Shown here: positions 9,591-18,564 of the stretch, one piece after another
Position numbering within the stretch: position 1 is the first letter of the stretch
Layout: the number at the start of each line of letters is the position of its first letter
Made by a program: the position numbers and the translations under genes
Notes under the pieces: generated by a model
What the model saw: only the letters and a program-made list of their open reading frames with translations
Told to the model about the DNA's origin: nothing
The model's database searches: none
NCBI GenBank assembly: GCA_028291515.1
Contig: JAQGHU010000081.1
Location: 62,001-126,000 of the forward strand
DNA: 64,000 nucleotides
Reading direction: 5' to 3'
Source of the DNA: Schlesneria sp.
GTDB lineage: Bacteria; Planctomycetota; Planctomycetia; Planctomycetales; Planctomycetaceae

Positions 9591-12500
9591 TCACGTTTCC
9601 AAGCGACGTCCCGGAATTCCGGCCCAATGGGTGTTCGCGGGCAGCGTCTCGCCCTTCATCACCAGCGACAGATCGTCGACGGACGAACCGGCTTCCAGCT
9701 TCGTATCGTAAAGCACCAGTGACATCGAGCCCAGATGACATCCCGCGCCGATCTCGACTGTCGACATCTTCATGACGCGGTCTTCGAAAAGATGCGTCTG
9801 CAGAGTGCAGTCGTGATTGATCGCGACATCATCGCCAATATGGACCAGATCGAACTCCGTCAGCTCGGTTGTGTCCAGGTAGACCCGTCGACCGATCTTG
9901 GCACCCAACAATCGAAAGAACCAGCAAATAAAGGGAGTACCCGCCAGCAGATCCAGAAAGAAGGGCGAGGCGAAACTGTCCAGCAGGGCCGTCACGGCTT
10001 CTGTTCGCCAGACGAATGGACTCCACAACGGTCGCTCACAAGGTCGGTAGCGTCCCATCAACAGCCACTTGAACGCGACCATCGTCAATGCGGCCAGCAG
10101 TCCCGCCTTGAAATAAAGAAGTGGGAAAATGGCCACGATCACCCACGTACTCACTTCGCCATACATCAACAAGACAGCCGAGAGCAACACGTTTGTCACG
10201 ATGATGAAGAAAGTCGAAGGGAGCGTGATCCGAAAGAATTCGATGAACAGTCGCTGTGCGACCAGCCACCGTGTCGGACGGAATGTTTCTTCTTCGGAAA
10301 ACTGCCCGCTGGTTTGTCTTGCAGGCAGGAAGAATGGTGGTGATCCAAGCCACGACGAATTGGGTGGCATCGCATCGACGGGAGTGGACGAGAGGCAACC
10401 GATCAAGCAATTGTCAGGGATCTCCGCGCCGACCGGAACGAGGGCACTGTTCCCGATGAACGTCCGCTTGCCGATCACGATATTGTCGATCTTCACCACG
10501 CCGTTCTGAACGCGTGCGGCACCCAACGACGCCGCATCGGCGACAAAGCTTTCGGTGTTGATCTGCAGGCAATCGGGCGAGACAAATGACGCTGTTGAAA
10601 TCTCTGCTCGTCGTCCGATTTTGGCTCCCAACATTCGGTACCATGGCGCTAGGTACAGCGTCGAATACAAGGGGCCGATGACATCCAAACTCAGGTCGAG
10701 CGTCCGGTCGACAAACCACTTGCGAAAATAGAACGAGTGATAAAGCGGGTAGGAACCGGGTCGAACGCGTCCCAGCAGCAGCCATTTGATCGCCACGATT
10801 TCCAGGCTAATCAGGATCACGAACGACAACGCCACGAGCGGCGAATAAATTAAATAGCCGTAGTACTCGTCCTGGTAATTCAAATGTGCCATCGCCACCA
10901 TACCGGGAAAGAACGCGGCCATTGGCAGCAGGGGGAAGATCACGACCCCCACGGCAAACAGCAGCCCGTAGCCGAACCGACGGATCTTGTTTGGTCGTTC
11001 AAGGCGAGGGATATTCGATTCACCCGGAATCTCGTCACGATGCGCCGGCGAACCGCGCCACCGTTCTGCCGTCGGGATCTCAGTGCCGCGTGGCAGAAAT
11101 GAAAGATCTTCTAATGACGAATCATCACCCATCCTGGTTGCCGGTCCGAGCAACGCACGCGTCCCGACGAAGCATCGCTTTCCAATTTCGATGGGGCCGA
11201 TGACTAACCAACCGTCAGCAACCGTTGAACCCGTGAAGTGAGAGTCGGCCCCCAGGCAACTATCATCGCCAATCGAGAGCAGATCGAAAATGGCACCGCC
11301 GTCGTTGCCCAGGTAAACGTTCTCCCCAATCTTCGCTCCCATCAATCGGTAGTACCAATTCAGTAGCGGAGTCCCGGTGAGATAGTTCGTCGGGACGATG
11401 CTGCGGACCGCTTCCACGAACCACCACCGCAGGAAATACGTACCCCAGATTGGGTATCGCCCCGGTTTGACTCGCCCCAGGACGATCCACTTTGTTGCAA
11501 TCGATAAAACCAGCATCAGCGGATAGAGCAGTGCCAGTGTTCCCAAGGCGCATGCTGCAGATTCGATAAGCGGATACTCATCGTCCATCATAAACGTGTA
11601 GGTCAGATACGGAGCCAGCCACTGCAGTGAGAAGAAGCCGATCACGAAATACAGCAAGATCAACTGCACCGTGCCGCCCACAAAATGCTGCCACGAACTG
11701 ACTCGGTGAACATCACGCTGAGGTGCCGTGACACGGGACGGGGCCAATGCCAACTCGGATGCTGTCTGTTGACGTTCGCGCAGCACCTTTGCCAAGCCAT
11801 GAATTGTCGGGTGGTGATAGACATCCAACATCGAGACGCTATGCAGTCCCGCGTGGGCTCGTAGCGAAGAGACCATTCGCGCGGCAAGTAACGAATGCCC
11901 TCCCAGATCCATAAAGAAGTCGTCTTCCGGGCCGGCAATCGCTGGCGAGAACACTTCGTTCCAGGCGGTTGCCAGGTGCGTCTCGATATCGTCTTGTGGA
12001 GTCCATCGCAGCGCTTTCGGATCGTGCTGCAACGTCGTGGTTCGTCGCGGGGCAGGAAGTTGTTTCCGATCGACCTTGCCGCTGGTCAGTGTCGGCAACG
12101 CTTCGATCACTTCAAACAACACCGGCACCATATAAACAGGCAAACGCTGGCGCAACGTTGCACGGATCTGATCTTCATCGATCCTGGCTGCGTGCCGCGG
12201 AACGATGTAGCCGATTAACTCCTGCACACCGATAGTGTCTTCGCGAACGGCGGCAGCCGCGGCGAGAACCCCAGGACATTTGAGAAGCTCGCTATCGATT
12301 TCCGAAAGCTCAACGCGAAACCCGCGCAGCTTCACCTGGCCGTCGGCGCGTCCCAGAAAGTCCAATTGGCCATCGGCAGTCCAACGAGCCAGATCGCCAG
12401 TCCGGTACAATCGTACAGGCGATGCAGAATCGCCGACGCTCATGTGGATGAACCGTTCTCGATTCAGATCGTCGCGCCCGACATAACCGCGAGCCAGTCC

Positions 12501-13583
12501 CGCACCACCCAGCAGCAGTTCTCCCGTTTCACCGGGTGGCAGTATTCGTCCTTGTTCATCCATGATGAACGCGGAATACCCCGGCAGCGGCTCACCGATT
12601 GTGACAGGTTGGTCGGGATGACACTCGGTCCACGTGGCGATGACCGTCGCTTCGGTGGGTCCGTAGGTATTGAACATCCGTCGACCGGGCTGACACCAGC
12701 GCGTAACGAGATCGCGCGAGCAGACCTCGCCACCCACGATCAAAATCCGAACGGTCGGCAGTTCGCCTTCCATCATCGACAGCAGCGTGGGGACACACGA
12801 CAGAACCGTGATCCCGGCGTCGGTCAAGATCTGCGGCAAGTCCGGCCCCGCATGCACCATGTCGGGAGTCGCAGCAACCAGAGTCGCTCCCGAATTCCAG
12901 GCCAACCACAATTCTTCGACGGAGGCATCGAAGGCAATCGAGAACCCTTGATAGACTCGATCATCGGCGTGGACTTGAAACCGAGCCGCTTCCGTTTGAA
13001 CCAGATGCAACGCATTCCGATGTTCGAGTTGAACGCCCTTCGGCTTACCCGTCGAACCGGATGTGTAGATGACATAACACAGGTTTTCGGACCGCTGTTC
13101 GGCTGGGTCAAGTTGTAGACGCGTCGTCGGTTGAAGCGAAAGTTGCGGCCAGTCGAGATCGATCTGGATCACTTTCCCGTCAAACTCTGCGAGCTTCTCG
13201 ACGTACTCGCCGGTCGTGATCACGGTCTTGATGCCGCAATCCTGCAAGATATAGGCAACACGTTCCTCGGGGTATTCGGCATCAAGCGGGACGTAAGCAC
13301 CGCCTGCTTTGAGTATTCCGAGCAACGCCACGTAGACGTGACTCGATCGCGGCAGCCAGAAACCAACGCAAGTCTCGGGGCCGACACCCAACTCACGAAG
13401 ATAGTGGGCCAACTGATTGGCCGCCTGATCCAACTCACTGTACGTCAGAGAGACCGCACCGCAAACGACCGCCGTCTGATCAGGGGCCTTGTCGACCTGT
13501 GCCTCGAAAAGTTGATGCAGCAATGTCGGGGCGAAAAAGTGCTCTTGAAGGTTCTGCGTATCAGACTGCAATGCCAAACTCAT
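9591..13583 (-). CDS. Pls/PosA-type NRPS-like protein: adenylation domain, carrier domain, three membrane/hexapeptide modules
   Basis: 1330-residue single protein. An NRPS adenylation domain occupies about residues 1-510, with YTSGSTGKPKG (A3), NTYGPTEATV (A5), YRTGDLARW (A7), GQVKLRGFRVELSEID (A8) and TSGKVDRKQLP (A10). A peptidyl-carrier domain follows with DLGGHSLLAARM (phosphopantetheine Ser near 560). The remaining half has three repeats of hydrophobic segments plus left-handed beta-helix strands (IGENVYLGNDG, IGKRCFVGTRALLGP, IGKRTFIGNSALVP, IGRRVYLDTTE). This is the architecture of poly-lysine synthetase-like proteins (TIGR02353 terminal domain). No condensation or thioesterase domain is present, so it probably activates one amino acid and polymerises or transfers it at the membrane. 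The ATG at 13583 is preferred to a TTG at 13643; neither has a strong Shine-Dalgarno. Confidence 0.9.
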   Translation of the reverse strand: MSLALQSDTQNLQEHFFAPTLLHQLFEAQVDKAPDQTAVVCGAVSLTYSELDQAANQLAHYLRELGVGPETCVGFWLPRSSHVYVALLGILKAGGAYVPLDAEYPEERVAYILQDCGIKTVITTGEYVEKLAEFDGKVIQIDLDWPQLSLQPTTRLQLDPAEQRSENLCYVIYTSGSTGKPKGVQLEHRNALHLVQTEAARFQVHADDRVYQGFSIAFDASVEELWLAWNSGATLVAATPDMVHAGPDLPQILTDAGITVLSCVPTLLSMMEGELPTVRILIVGGEVCSRDLVTRWCQPGRRMFNTYGPTEATVIATWTECHPDQPVTIGEPLPGYSAFIMDEQGRILPPGETGELLLGGAGLARGYVGRDDLNRERFIHMSVGDSASPVRLYRTGDLARWTADGQLDFLGRADGQVKLRGFRVELSEIDSELLKCPGVLAAAAAVREDTIGVQELIGYIVPRHAARIDEDQIRATLRQRLPVYMVPVLFEVIEALPTLTSGKVDRKQLPAPRRTTTLQHDPKALRWTPQDDIETHLATAWNEVFSPAIAGPEDDFFMDLGGHSLLAARMVSSLRAHAGLHSVSMLDVYHHPTIHGLAKVLRERQQTASELALAPSRVTAPQRDVHRVSSWQHFVGGTVQLILLYFVIGFFSLQWLAPYLTYTFMMDDEYPLIESAACALGTLALLYPLMLVLSIATKWIVLGRVKPGRYPIWGTYFLRWWFVEAVRSIVPTNYLTGTPLLNWYYRLMGAKIGENVYLGNDGGAIFDLLSIGDDSCLGADSHFTGSTVADGWLVIGPIEIGKRCFVGTRALLGPATRMGDDSSLEDLSFLPRGTEIPTAERWRGSPAHRDEIPGESNIPRLERPNKIRRFGYGLLFAVGVVIFPLLPMAAFFPGMVAMAHLNYQDEYYGYLIYSPLVALSFVILISLEIVAIKWLLLGRVRPGSYPLYHSFYFRKWFVDRTLDLSLDVIGPLYSTLYLAPWYRMLGAKIGRRAEISTASFVSPDCLQINTESFVADAASLGAARVQNGVVKIDNIVIGKRTFIGNSALVPVGAEIPDNCLIGCLSSTPVDAMPPNSSWLGSPPFFLPARQTSGQFSEEETFRPTRWLVAQRLFIEFFRITLPSTFFIIVTNVLLSAVLLMYGEVSTWVIVAIFPLLYFKAGLLAALTMVAFKWLLMGRYRPCERPLWSPFVWRTEAVTALLDSFASPFFLDLLAGTPFICWFFRLLGAKIGRRVYLDTTELTEFDLVHIGDDVAINHDCTLQTHLFEDRVMKMSTVEIGAGCHLGSMSLVLYDTKLEAGSSVDDLSLVMKGETLPANTHWAGIPGRRLET

Positions 13584-14078
13584 GTCGTTACGATTCGGTG
13601 GCCGCAAGTTCGAAGTTGTTGTTCTGCGCTCGTCGTAACTCAACCCCGTTTACGAAAGGAAAGATCGCTAATTCACCCGGCGATTGCGCAAATGCCAGGT
13701 TGGAACCCCATGGTGTCGCAGAAACCGACCACTTTGCCAACCTGGGCGATTACAAATTCAGGCGAATTTCACCCAGGTATCAACAACGGTTGACGGGACG
13801 CTCTGCACTTCGCAAATGTTCCTCCCTCGAAAAAGTCCGCCCAGTAAGGCGGATTTGTGATCGAAGTCCATGCGCAAACCCGACCACTTCAATCGCCAAT
13901 GAGTGATATCAACGATGCGACCTCAGCAATATCGTGACCTCATCATATGAGCTTTTCAGCGCTGGCCTCAGGCGAGCAACGCAATCGCTCGCAGCGAATT
14001 CCCAGCGGCCAGAGAATCGTTGACCCGACTCTTCGGATTGGTACAATCTGATGGCGTCGAACGCATCGCAGATCAAAA
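13584..14078. other. Intergenic gap between the NRPS-like gene and tRNA-Pro
   Basis: No convincing gene. It holds the upstream region of the NRPS-like gene, an imperfect long-loop inverted repeat (9-bp arms at 13695-13703 and 13737-13745) and a minus-strand terminator-like hairpin at 13830-13853. The promoter of the tRNA presumably lies near its right end, but I could not identify boxes with confidence. Confidence 0.5.
13830..13853 (-). terminator. Rho-independent terminator-like hairpin
   Basis: On the minus strand a 6-bp GC stem (TCCGCC/GGCGGA) with a 6-nt loop is followed by C and TTTTT. It lies downstream of the integrase gene in the direction of transcription, so it would stop element transcripts before the NRPS-like gene. 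The hairpin is in host DNA, outside the att repeat. Confidence 0.55.
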
Positions 14079-14153
14079 CGGGATGTAGCTCAGCTTGGCT
14101 AGAGCGCTACGTTCGGGACGTAGAGGCCGCAGGTTCAAATCCTGTCATCCCGA
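14079..14153 (+). tRNA. tRNA-Pro (anticodon CGG)
   Basis: 75-nt cloverleaf: acceptor CGGGATG/CATCCCG, D arm GCTC/GAGC, anticodon stem CTACG/CGTAG with loop TTCGGGA (anticodon CGG), T arm GCAGG/CCTGT with loop TTCAAAT, and discriminator A. CCA is not encoded directly after the discriminator. Its 3' 45 nt are the attachment site of the integrative element, and the gene remains complete after integration. Confidence 0.95.
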
Positions 14154-15870
14154 CTCCAGAAGCCTTGCTCGCAAACACTGCTGGCGAGGCTTTTTCGCTT
14201 GGTTCGTTGGGATTCTCGTCATCCGCTCCGTCGTACATCGTATCATCGCCATCCGCCGATGAAACGACAGCAAATGACACAGTTTGCCCCGCTTGGCCAG
14301 TGTTTGGTGCAACATCTGGTGCAACGGAATTGACGGAATGTCTTGCAGGCACCTGAGCGGCTCGGCCGTCTGTCCCTGTTGCTCGCACCGTCTGGCGTTC
14401 GTTCTCTGATGGATTCATGTCGAGCGAGGGGAGAGAATTCAAGGCCCCGTGAACGTCGAGCAACTTAGGATCGGTGTAGACGTTCATCGTTAAATCGATT
14501 GAACTGTGACGCATCGCAGCTTGCGCCGTTCGCGGTGCGACGCCCCCCTTCGACAGCAACGTCCCGAACGAATGCCGCAAAGCGTGTACGTCGAGCGTGC
14601 GGCCGCGTTCGTCCGTCTTTTTGATTCCTGCCGCGCTGAGATCACGGTCTAGGATCCGGACCAGTCCGGCGGGAACGGTGAACAGTGGGCGATTGGTGTC
14701 TGCGGGCTCTGCACTGCTGTGTAGGCGAAGCGTAGCGGGCTTCGGTGAGTGAGACAGCCAATTCCTCAGGTCGTTTGCCAAATCGGCTCGTAGCGGGATC
14801 GTCGAACCTTGTCGGTTCTTTTCGTCGCACGCATTCAGAATGACGAAGGGCATCGAACCATCGAGTTCCAGTTGCCCGACAGTCAATGATGCGAGTTCAT
14901 TCTTCCGCAGCCCCGTCAGTACGAGCGTCTTATAGATCAACGCTCTTTCCCAACCGAGCCGTTCCAAGTCGGTAGTCAACTCAGGATTCTTGGCAAGGCA
15001 TCCTCTGGCGCGTTCGACCGCCGCCTCCAACCCTTCTAGCGTCAACGTGGCCTTTGTCCAGTTCGACCGCTTGCGCTTGCCCGTCGCCTCGTTCGGTTTG
15101 CTATCTACTGGAACGGATTTTCGGCCGAATTCGGCGAGAGGCCGCCATCGCGCCACCTCCAACAGCTTGACCAGTTCGCTTTCGATCATAGCCCGGCGGT
15201 GTCTGCGACGGTCGGCTTTGACGTTTGCTTTGGGAACAGTGGAAAACGGATTGGCCGACAGTCGCGGCTTTGTTCCAGAGCAACACCAGTTCGAAAACAT
15301 CACTAGCGTTTCGCGGTACCCGTTCCGAGTTGCTGCCGACATCTCTTCGGCTTCGCGATGCAACAGCCATTTGGTCAGCTTCCCTGCGTCCAAGTCAGAC
15401 AACCGACGAAAACAACAATCTTCCGATACTCGGCTAAATTGGCGTTTCATGTTCGCCACACGAACCGAGCTCGTTTCCCTTGCCTGCAAGTATTGTAGAT
15501 ACTCGGCGAAGTGATCGGTGAGCGAAGTCTGCTGGTGATCGGCAGTCGCTGCTTCTGCGGATGACATGACTTCACTTTTGACGAGTTCGGCCCGACGTTC
15601 CAATTTACCCAGAACCGATCGAGCGGCATCTTCATCCCGACAACCCGTCGACACCTCGCAGACATGCCCCGAGCCGTCGCGATACTTAGCAATGTACGTC
15701 CCTGACTCTTCGAGGATGCGCGGCGAGCCATCCTTCCCAGTTGTCACCTTGGCAGTTTTGGTTCGGCCTTTCGCAGGCTTCCACCGGGCGAATTGCTGGC
15801 CTTGGCGAGTGTACAGCTCCGCCCCTTTGGGCAGAGGTCGAGTTACTATTTTGCGGAAGACTGTGCCCAT
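14107..15870 (-). CDS. Tyrosine recombinase/phage-type integrase
   Basis: 587-residue site-specific integrase of the element. An N-terminal arm-binding-like region (about 1-110) precedes a SAM-like core-binding domain (about 115-200, TDHFAEYLQYLQARETS) and the catalytic domain with Arg322 (TGLRKNELAS), His429 and Arg432 (HALRHSFGTLL), His455 (MRHSSIDL) and nucleophile Tyr465 (MNVYTDPKLLDVHGAL). The full catalytic set is present, so the enzyme looks active. A loose acidic tail follows, and the last 13 residues come from reading antisense through the tRNA. Start is the ATG at 15870, 8 nt after the zinc-ribbon gene. Confidence 0.93.
   Translation of the reverse strand: MGTVFRKIVTRPLPKGAELYTRQGQQFARWKPAKGRTKTAKVTTGKDGSPRILEESGTYIAKYRDGSGHVCEVSTGCRDEDAARSVLGKLERRAELVKSEVMSSAEAATADHQQTSLTDHFAEYLQYLQARETSSVRVANMKRQFSRVSEDCCFRRLSDLDAGKLTKWLLHREAEEMSAATRNGYRETLVMFSNWCCSGTKPRLSANPFSTVPKANVKADRRRHRRAMIESELVKLLEVARWRPLAEFGRKSVPVDSKPNEATGKRKRSNWTKATLTLEGLEAAVERARGCLAKNPELTTDLERLGWERALIYKTLVLTGLRKNELASLTVGQLELDGSMPFVILNACDEKNRQGSTIPLRADLANDLRNWLSHSPKPATLRLHSSAEPADTNRPLFTVPAGLVRILDRDLSAAGIKKTDERGRTLDVHALRHSFGTLLSKGGVAPRTAQAAMRHSSIDLTMNVYTDPKLLDVHGALNSLPSLDMNPSENERQTVRATGTDGRAAQVPARHSVNSVAPDVAPNTGQAGQTVSFAVVSSADGDDTMYDGADDENPNEPSEKASPAVFASKASGVGMTGFEPAASTSRT
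14109..14153 (+). repeat. attL: left 45-bp direct repeat of the integrative element
   Basis: The 3' part of tRNA-Pro from the anticodon stem to the discriminator base is repeated identically at 21837-21881. This left copy completes the functional tRNA. The integrase gene reads into it from the right, so its last residues (MTGFEPAASTSRT) are encoded antisense to the tRNA. Confidence 0.92.
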
Positions 15871-15878
15871 GATCGACG

Positions 15879-16229
15879 TCACTCTGAATCTAGCGGGCAT
15901 CCGCAGTGAGGACATGCTGCTACACGTTTGGAAACTTCTGCACGACAATCAGGGCACGGTCGCAGACGCGAATTCGGCCCCATCCATTTTGCAACTTGCG
16001 GCATTTCACTTTTGGGGTTCAGGACGCACATCGGGCAGAACTTCTGCTCATTGTTGAGCCGGGTTCCGCATGTCGAACATTTGCGACGTCCATCAAGCGC
16101 GAACGAAGCAATCACTCCAAGTGGACCAAACAATACACTAAGAATGAAACCTCCCAGAGCCGCATCATTCCTATTGCCAATCACAGCTCCAAGAAATGCA
16201 CATGCGACCCAAAAAACAAGAAGTACCAC
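15879..16229 (-). CDS. Small membrane protein with two zinc ribbons
   Basis: 116-residue protein. Two hydrophobic segments at the N-terminus (LLVFWVACAFLGAVIG and GGFILSVLFGPLGVIASFAL) are followed by two Cys-pair units, CSTCGTRLNNEQKFCPMC and CPDCRAEVSKRVAACPHCGC, the pattern of zinc-ribbon domains. Start is a GTG at 16229 with AAGGAAAG upstream. It sits between the XRE regulator (3 nt gap) and the integrase (8 nt gap), so the three are probably one operon. No function is known. Confidence 0.8.
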   Translation of the reverse strand: MVLLVFWVACAFLGAVIGNRNDAALGGFILSVLFGPLGVIASFALDGRRKCSTCGTRLNNEQKFCPMCVLNPKSEMPQVAKWMGPNSRLRPCPDCRAEVSKRVAACPHCGCPLDSE

Positions 16230-16232
16230 GTA

Positions 16233-16460
16233 TCACTTTCCTTTTCGCTCACCGCGACGTGTTGAAACCGGTCGCAACTCCAAGCCGAAGTATTCGGCTA
16301 GTTTGTCCGCGGCGGCGAGACTCAGCGATGCCTCACCCCGAGCGAACGGCATTAGACTTTGCCGGATGACACCCGTTTCCCGCTCCAGGGCGAGGAATGA
16401 AATCTCGCTTTCGTTGACGGCTATTCGCAATGATTCAGTTATCGTCATTTTCGTTGCCAT
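16233..16460 (-). CDS. XRE-family helix-turn-helix regulator
   Basis: 75-residue DNA-binding protein. LERETGVIRQSLMPFARGEASLSLAAADKLAEYFGLEL is a Cro/C1-type HTH with the usual recognition-helix spacing. As a small single-domain protein directly upstream of the integrase operon it probably regulates excision or integration genes. ATG start at 16460. Confidence 0.85.
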   Translation of the reverse strand: MATKMTITESLRIAVNESEISFLALERETGVIRQSLMPFARGEASLSLAAADKLAEYFGLELRPVSTRRGERKGK

Positions 16461-16496
16461 GATGTAGAGAAGCCTACATATTCGGAAGGGATGCCG

Positions 16497-17660
16497 TCAA
16501 TGTTGCGCGGCATCGCCACCCCGAAGATATCGGTATCGACTCGCCCGGTTCGTATGCGGTCCGCCGTGTTCTGTTTCGTTGAGAACGCCGTCGGCGCAAA
16601 GCATTTTGAATATCCGAGCGATCAGCTTATGGTCGGTTATGCCCATCACTTCCGCGGCCTTGCGACAGGAAAGGAAGAACACCCCATCAGATGAAACGCC
16701 GGACAGCTCGGCACACAATGCCGTCAGACGCCGAGTGAGCGGGGAATCGTAACGGCCGGCTTCCGGTGGTAGTTCTTTCATCGCAGCGCGCTTCATCGCT
16801 TCTTGGGGGACGTCTACGCAGCGTGAAAGATCCACATTGCCGAAGGCCTCAACGAAGTCCGCCCAGGTCTCGTCGAATGATTTGGTTTGTATGGTCGGTA
16901 ATGCCTGCCGATGCCAGTCTTGAACGAGTGGCTTCAATTGACGGAGCGGAATCTTGCTCCACTCAGGGTCGGCTCGAATCCGACAGGCAAGTCTAAACAG
17001 TCGCTTCCGGCGTGTCCCGACACTGACGGGAAGTGTTGTAGCGATCAACTCCGCTTTGATTGCCACAGATAGGACAGATTGAACAGAATCGATTTCTGTC
17101 TTATCTGTGGCATTTGAGTTGTACTTGAGCCGTGCCTTCGCAATCTCGGTTATTCCCCATTCTCGACCAAATCCCGAATCTTCGAGCGTCAGAATGGGAA
17201 CGTCGGCCAAATTGCCGAAACACTGCACCCAACGGTAATGCCGCCCGCTTGAGTGAACGCTCGGCGGGGCGACGACATAGTTACCGATCGCTCGTAGTTC
17301 GCCGTCGTCAAATGTGACGGACCGGCATTCGCGAATCCGGGCATAGACGTGAAATCCCCGACCGGTCCTAACAGTCGGCAGTACTTTTGCAAGTCGAGGA
17401 TTCGCCTTCTTCCACTGGTCGTAGGAATGGGTGTCATCAAAATCACGGACGACAAGGTGACCTGAAGCGAATCCCATGACGATCGCCAGCCCCAGATCGT
17501 CGCGACCAGCAAACCAATCGCGAATCTGATTCTCGTCGGCCGCTATATTTTGGAATCGCTTCCACGCTCTGAGTGCGGGCTTCTTCTTTCGTCCGATGGG
17601 AATAACTGATAGCTCAAGCGAATGCAGTCGCAGGGCTTCGTCAAGAATTAGATTCTTCAT
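16497..17660 (-). CDS. Prim-pol type primase-polymerase (AEP superfamily)
   Basis: 387-residue replication protein. The N-terminal prim-pol domain (about 1-190) shows LHSLELSVIPIGRKKKPALRAWK, the metal-binding LVVRDFDD, TVRTGRGFHVYARIRE with the Gly-x-His-like motif, and NYVVAPPSVHSSGRHYRW. The C-terminal 180 residues end in a winged-helix-like region (SCRKAAEVMGITDHKLIARIFKMLCADGVL). No helicase domain is fused, unlike many plasmid and phage prim-pol proteins, so a helicase must come from the host. ATG at 17660 chosen because it begins the domain; ORF extension upstream lacks homology to the family. Likely starts element replication. Confidence 0.88.
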   Translation of the reverse strand: MKNLILDEALRLHSLELSVIPIGRKKKPALRAWKRFQNIAADENQIRDWFAGRDDLGLAIVMGFASGHLVVRDFDDTHSYDQWKKANPRLAKVLPTVRTGRGFHVYARIRECRSVTFDDGELRAIGNYVVAPPSVHSSGRHYRWVQCFGNLADVPILTLEDSGFGREWGITEIAKARLKYNSNATDKTEIDSVQSVLSVAIKAELIATTLPVSVGTRRKRLFRLACRIRADPEWSKIPLRQLKPLVQDWHRQALPTIQTKSFDETWADFVEAFGNVDLSRCVDVPQEAMKRAAMKELPPEAGRYDSPLTRRLTALCAELSGVSSDGVFFLSCRKAAEVMGITDHKLIARIFKMLCADGVLNETEHGGPHTNRASRYRYLRGGDAAQH

Positions 17661-17772
17661 ACGACACCCCGCGTCGGGATGCCGCACGAACCGTTGATCG
17701 ATATCATGAGCGGCGTCCAAAAGTACGCTCCGGTCGGTGGCAACCGGTGCCGGAGCAAGTAAGCGAGAATTG

Positions 17773-18132
17773 TCAGTCGATTGAACCGAAGCCCGGCAGC
17801 GTCAATTGCGTTGCCGGGCGAACTTTTTCTTGAGCCTCAAGCGAAGCGCGAATCGCATCCCGACGACGAACCACTTCGGCGAGGACCGCGGCATTAACCG
17901 CCCATGCTGTCAACAGTCCACCGTTGCGGGCTGCTCGCCTCGAGCGATCCGCCCCTACAGCACGAATCAGCCCGTCAGCGGCGAGTGACCGGACCAATGG
18001 CCCCACCCACTTTCCGCCGTCTTGATGCTTTTGCCTCAAATCCGACGATGCATCATCGGCGTTCATGCGCTCCGGCTTCCGAGCCAAGGCGTCGAGGAAG
18101 TCGGCCTCAAACTTGCGATGGGCGGATTTCAT
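17773..18132 (-). CDS. Small element protein with clamp-binding-like C-terminal motif
   Basis: 119 residues, not recognised. The N-terminal half (KFEADFLDALARKPERMNADDASSDLR, KWVGPLVRSLAADGLIRAVGADRSRR) reads like a winged helix-turn-helix. The C-terminus ends QLTLPGFGSID, where QLTLPGF resembles the hydrophobic Gln-Leu-x-Leu motif by which proteins bind the bacterial beta sliding clamp. It overlaps the AlpA-like gene by 4 nt (ATGA) and precedes prim-pol, so a role in element replication is plausible but inferred. Confidence 0.75.
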   Translation of the reverse strand: MKSAHRKFEADFLDALARKPERMNADDASSDLRQKHQDGGKWVGPLVRSLAADGLIRAVGADRSRRAARNGGLLTAWAVNAAVLAEVVRRRDAIRASLEAQEKVRPATQLTLPGFGSID

Positions 18133-18353
18133 CGCGCACCGCCTGTCGTTGGCCGACACCTCGGGCAGCCAGCTTCGATCCAATCAAGCACACCCGTCGT
18201 TGGGTTTCCGGTTCGCAATCGAAACCGGACGAGACGCCCAACATGAACAGGACGCGGCATTAGCCCCGCGTCGGCCATGCGGCGAATGTGTCGCGGCGAA
18301 CAAGGGATTAGCGCGGCGACTGCGTCGACATCACCCATAGAGACATCAATCAT
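18129..18353 (-). CDS. AlpA/excisionase-like helix-turn-helix protein
   Basis: 74-residue MerR-like HTH: AALIPCSPRHIRRMADAGLMPRPVHVGRLVRFR is the pattern of AlpA and Xis-type recombination directionality factors. It is the first gene of the operon that continues with the clamp-motif protein and prim-pol. The iteron-like cluster lies just upstream of it, which makes it a candidate binder. Confidence 0.8.
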   Translation of the reverse strand: MIDVSMGDVDAVAALIPCSPRHIRRMADAGLMPRPVHVGRLVRFRLRTGNPTTGVLDWIEAGCPRCRPTTGGAR

Positions 18354-18441
18354 TTCGGCAACTCCTGACAGGCATCGAACTGTGAGCGTGTGTTACGCCC
18401 GACGTGATGCAGAGGAGTTTCCACGCTGTTCCGAATTCGCT

Positions 18442-18548
18442 ATTTGATTCGGCAGCTTTTCGATTTGATTCGGCACCGCCGGTCAGGGGCAGACAGCGAA
18501 ATCCCTGATGTGTACAGAGTCGACGCTATTTCGTCGAATCAAATCGAA
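18442..18548. promoter_or_regulatory. Iteron-like repeat cluster upstream of the AlpA/prim-pol operon
   Basis: A 13-bp sequence (ATTTGATTCGGCA) occurs twice in direct orientation at 18442-18454 and 18463-18475, 21 bp apart, i.e. two helical turns. A third, inverted copy of the core (CGAATCAAATCG) lies at 18535-18546. The cluster sits in the gap between the 444-residue gene and the AlpA-like gene, upstream of prim-pol. Such spacing is typical of operators or replication iterons; which of the two is not decided by sequence alone. Confidence 0.6.
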
Positions 18549-18564
18549 AACGTTTGACAGAGTT

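Noticed and set aside
14107-14150. The C-terminal peptide MTGFEPAASTSRT as a functional motif of the integrase
   Set aside because: It is encoded antisense to the tRNA and recurs at attR for the same reason; it reflects the att site, not selection on protein.
15879-16229. Toxin-antitoxin pair with the XRE gene
   Set aside because: The partner is a zinc-ribbon membrane protein without toxin features; spacing is suggestive but evidence is too thin.
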